Assembly (NCBI GenBank): GCA_947095585.1
Contig: OX352762.1
Location: forward strand, 89,635,749-89,699,748
DNA from: Nephrocerus scutellatus
Lineage: Eukaryota; Arthropoda; Insecta; Diptera; Pipunculidae
Length of the DNA stretch: 64,000 nt
Direction of reading: 5' to 3'
In this document: positions 61,485 to 64,000 of the stretch, piece after piece
How the letters are laid out: each line of letters begins with the position of its first letter
How positions within the stretch are numbered: position 1 is the stretch's first letter
The notes under the pieces: generated by a model
The model's input: only the letters and a program-made list of their open reading frames with translations
Told to the model about the DNA's origin: nothing
Database searches by the model: none
Translations under genes and position numbers: made by a program

Positions 61485-62975
61485 CTAGCTAATTATCCGG
61501 CGTTAATTTAAAACAAAACTTGGTTGTATACACCTTCAAGAGCAAGAATAAATAAATTCTTATGTGAACCCCCACCCAAGAGCAAGCAAAGTAAAGTTTA
61601 TGGGTTGTTTTTATTTTAAATTTTGGGATCTAAGTAATTTCTCAACCGATTTGTATGAAATTTGGTATGGTCTTTTCCGGTCCTCTGGAGGGTCTTTTGG
61701 GGATCTTTTAAGGGTCTTTTGAGGGTCCTTTAGGGTCTTTTGAGGGTATTTGGTGGCACTTTGTGTGGTCTTTTGGCGGTCTTGTAAGGATCTCTTAAGG
61801 GGGTCTTTTGGTAGTCGTTTAAGGGTCTTTAGGGAGTCTTTTAATGGTCCTTTGGGGGCCTTTTGAGGGTCTTTTGTGGGTCTTTTGGGGGTCTTTTGGG
61901 TGACTTTTTTTTAAGTCGTTTGTGGGTCTGTTGAAGATTTTTTGGGGGTCCTTTGAGGGTCTTTTTATGAATTTTTTGGGAGTTTTATGATTCTTTGGAT
62001 GGTCTTTTGGGGGTATTTTGGGGGTCTTTTAGGGGGTCATTTAGGGGTCTTTTATGGGACTTTTGGGGGTCTTTTGATGTTCATTTGGGAGTCTTTTGGG
62101 GGTCTTTTGTCATTCTTTTGAGGGTCTTTCGGAGAAGTTTTTATGATTCTTTTGGTGGACTTTTGATGAACTTTTGGTTTCTTTTAGGGATCTGTTTATT
62201 TTCGCTCACAACTTCGAAGAAGTAAAACGAGCGTAAAAGCTACTCGTACTATTTTTTATTATTATGAATACTCTTGTGATTTCTTTATTGTAATTGCGAG
62301 TGCAAACCGCACCCGAAACTGCAAGCGTTAAAAGTCTAATGGTATGTCGGCAAGAATCATTGGGATGCGTTGACAGATCGCAAAAGAAAGACCGTGCAAA
62401 TGTGCAAATGGATCAGCTGCCAAATGACATTCGCGCACATAGCGCCAACTATTGGAAAATATTGGAATAGAAATGAAGTAACGACTTTTGTTGCACAGAT
62501 CGCTAATCAATACAAAAGTAAAAACAAATGCGATTTCCAAATTTTCCTACTGTAATTTTTCCGAATTTTCTTTGCTAAAAATTCATCCGGGAGCTTAACG
62601 AACAAAACAAAAAAAGAATTAACCAAATATGTTCCTATCATAAGTTATGATCGAGAGTGCATAAAAAATTATGATTTTTTTATAGTTTGTCTGAATTCTC
62701 CGACCTTCCTTTGTATGTCTTTCTTTCCCAGGATCATAACAAACAAAACAAACAAATAATTACGCAAATCCATCGTTCGAATCGTTAGTTATGGTCACGA
62801 GTTCGTACAAAAATCCTATGGTAAAAAGGACTTTAATTTTTTTCCAAATTTTCCAAATTGTTCGGGCACAAACCTTACTCGAACTGTGGCGAACATTATA
62901 AAATAAAATTCGGCCCAGCCGTTCGCAAGTAATGAGGTTACCAACGAACAACATTTCATTTTTATATATATATAA
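61485..62975 (-). mobile_element. Helitron-like element with GGTCTTTT minisatellite
   Basis: Its 3' end lies at CTAG 61485-61488 (minus sense: ccggataattagCTAG). Its 5' region at 62600-62970 matches, inverted, the start of the 22.2-kb element (ttacgcaaatccatcgttcg; ttttgtttgttttgttygtt). Between them lies the minisatellite 61670-62180. A 340-base segment at 62225-62560 is not in the 22.2-kb copy and could be captured sequence. No transposase. Confidence 0.55.
61670..62180. repeat. GGTCTTTT(G)n minisatellite
   Basis: About forty variants of ggtcttttgggg or ggtcttttgagg in a row. The 76-codon plus-strand frame (WGSFRGSFRG..) is translated minisatellite. The reverse complement (CAAAAGACC) is found at 19.5 and 22.9 kb. 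Confidence 0.85.
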
Positions 62976-64000
62976 ATTTATATATTTTTATTTATTAAGA
63001 TTACTTGCAAATTCATTTTAACGCAAATATTGATTCAACGAAAAGTAGTGTCCTAGAAGAACATTCAATTTTCTTTCGTTTTATTGAATTTTACTCTGTC
63101 GTATTCTTTTCGAAGACATTCCATGCATTTTTCAAAGCAGCTTCATAAGTTTGTTAACATCCTTTTTGGACAGCCGTCCTGAAAGAAAGCATATCTGGTG
63201 AAGACAGCACACATCGATTATCCGGACGTTACATACCTACGCATACCACCAGAAATCATGGAACAGCAATATACATACCTACATACATACAGTTGAATAA
63301 GAATGAGGTTGTGCATACAAAAGGAAGTATCGAGTATGTGTGTTTTAATAAAAGGATATTAATATTATATTACGCTGCACTTATCCATGTGGGATCGGTG
63401 TGATAGCTAATTTATAGTATATCTACAGTCATCAGCACCAGATACATAAAATATTTAACATAGTTTATATGTGTTCAATTTTAATATTCAATTAGTCTGA
63501 CGACCATTATAAAAACGCGTATTCATAGAATTTTAGAAAACTTGAAATCTAATTATACCAATTGCATACGCAATTACTGTATTTTTTCCAATTTGTGCCG
63601 ACAACAAATCCATAAATTTTAATATAATTTCTAAAAAACGCTGTATTTCAATGCAAGATAATAGCTGCGTTTTCCATCAGCCAGCTGTTCTAGAACACCA
63701 ATATGTTTTTTTTATATTTTTTTTTTAAATAATCGAAATAAATTAAAATTTTTAATCTGTGGAAAGAATGCTTTTATAAGCCTTTGAATATAAAAATAAA
63801 TATTAATTAAAATTTATTCTAACCTAGTTTTCAAATCCATGACTTTATACAGGATAGTTGAAACAGAGGGGACTTATGTATAGGATTTTTTTAAATGTAT
63901 AACATGTAAAAATGTCCCTGTATTTTTTCTATTTTTTGCAGACGTTTTTCTTGCACTAAGGAGGTGTGGCCTATTATCTAACTTCAGCAGAAAAAAACTG
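62976..64000. other. AT-rich right end of window
   Basis: No gene, repeat family or element end recognised; catacctacatacatac-like reiterations near 63270. Confidence 0.4.

Noticed and set aside
61995..62225. 76-codon frame rich in WGSFRG repeats
   Set aside because: Translated GGTCTTTT minisatellite; the repeat pattern, not selection, keeps it open.

Overview
This is a stretch of insect nuclear DNA, most likely from a higher fly and probably a tephritid fruit fly. The reasons are AT-rich non-coding DNA, short spliced exons with GT-AG introns, one exon of the dipteran dpr immunoglobulin family, and dense, nested, decayed transposable elements of dipteran type (RTE-, CR1-like-, LOA- and jockey-like LINEs, Tc1/mariner, Helitron/Helentron-like repeats, a tRNA-derived SINE). 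The species call is inference. Almost every open frame longer than 60 codons is a transposon fragment, an antisense shadow or a tandem repeat.

Two host genes are supported. The first is a complete plus-strand gene for a MARCH-type RING-CH, two-membrane-span E3 ubiquitin ligase. It has six coding exons from 9728 to 32380, 435 codons in total. The exons join in frame: 9728-10293, 11588-11722, 20491-20554, 26790-26945, 27025-27086, 32056-32380. Its large introns are loaded with transposons; the 79-base intron 4 splits the second membrane span. The second is a single minus-strand exon (37353-37519) of a dpr gene, best matching dpr1 from memory; the rest of that gene is not identified here. From memory, a fly MARCH-like gene (CG13442) and dpr1 (CG13439) carry neighbouring gene numbers, so this pair may be a conserved neighbourhood.

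Layout. 1-9.1 kb: Helentron-like repeats, a tandem-repeat/LTR-like block, a dead Tc1 element and a long dead RTE LINE. 9.3-10.3 kb: 5' flank and exon 1 of the MARCH gene. 11.7-20.5 kb (intron 2): exon-2 edge, jockey-like, RTE, CR1-like and Helentron-like pieces and a transposase HTH remnant. 20.5-26.8 kb (intron 3): SINE, RTE fragment, Helitron-like element, CR1-like LINE carrying a SINE, and a MITE. 27.1-32.06 kb (intron 5): a 3-kb antisense LOA-type LINE that reaches close to the last splice acceptor. 32.06-33.3 kb: last exon and 3' region. 33.3-34.5 kb: a maT-like mariner. 34.8-42 kb: tandem repeats, RTE fragment, dpr exon, a second copy of the 15-17 kb element, a LOA-type LINE. 44.9-46.9 kb: a Tc1 element with long inverted repeats inserted in a CR1-like LINE. 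47.2-47.75 kb: a solo LTR. 48-53 kb: LINE RNase H fragment, a 150-base tandem array, a Helitron-like pair, and a jockey-like LINE split by a repeat. 56.5-59.5 kb: an RTE LINE. 61.3-63 kb: a minus-strand Helitron-like element with a GGTCTTTT minisatellite.

I found no CRISPR array, no operon, no rRNA or free-standing tRNA gene, and no obvious multi-gene system. The most informative results are the exon-by-exon MARCH model, the transposon nesting events with visible target-site duplications, and a few recurring repeat families that could be defined from copies inside this window.
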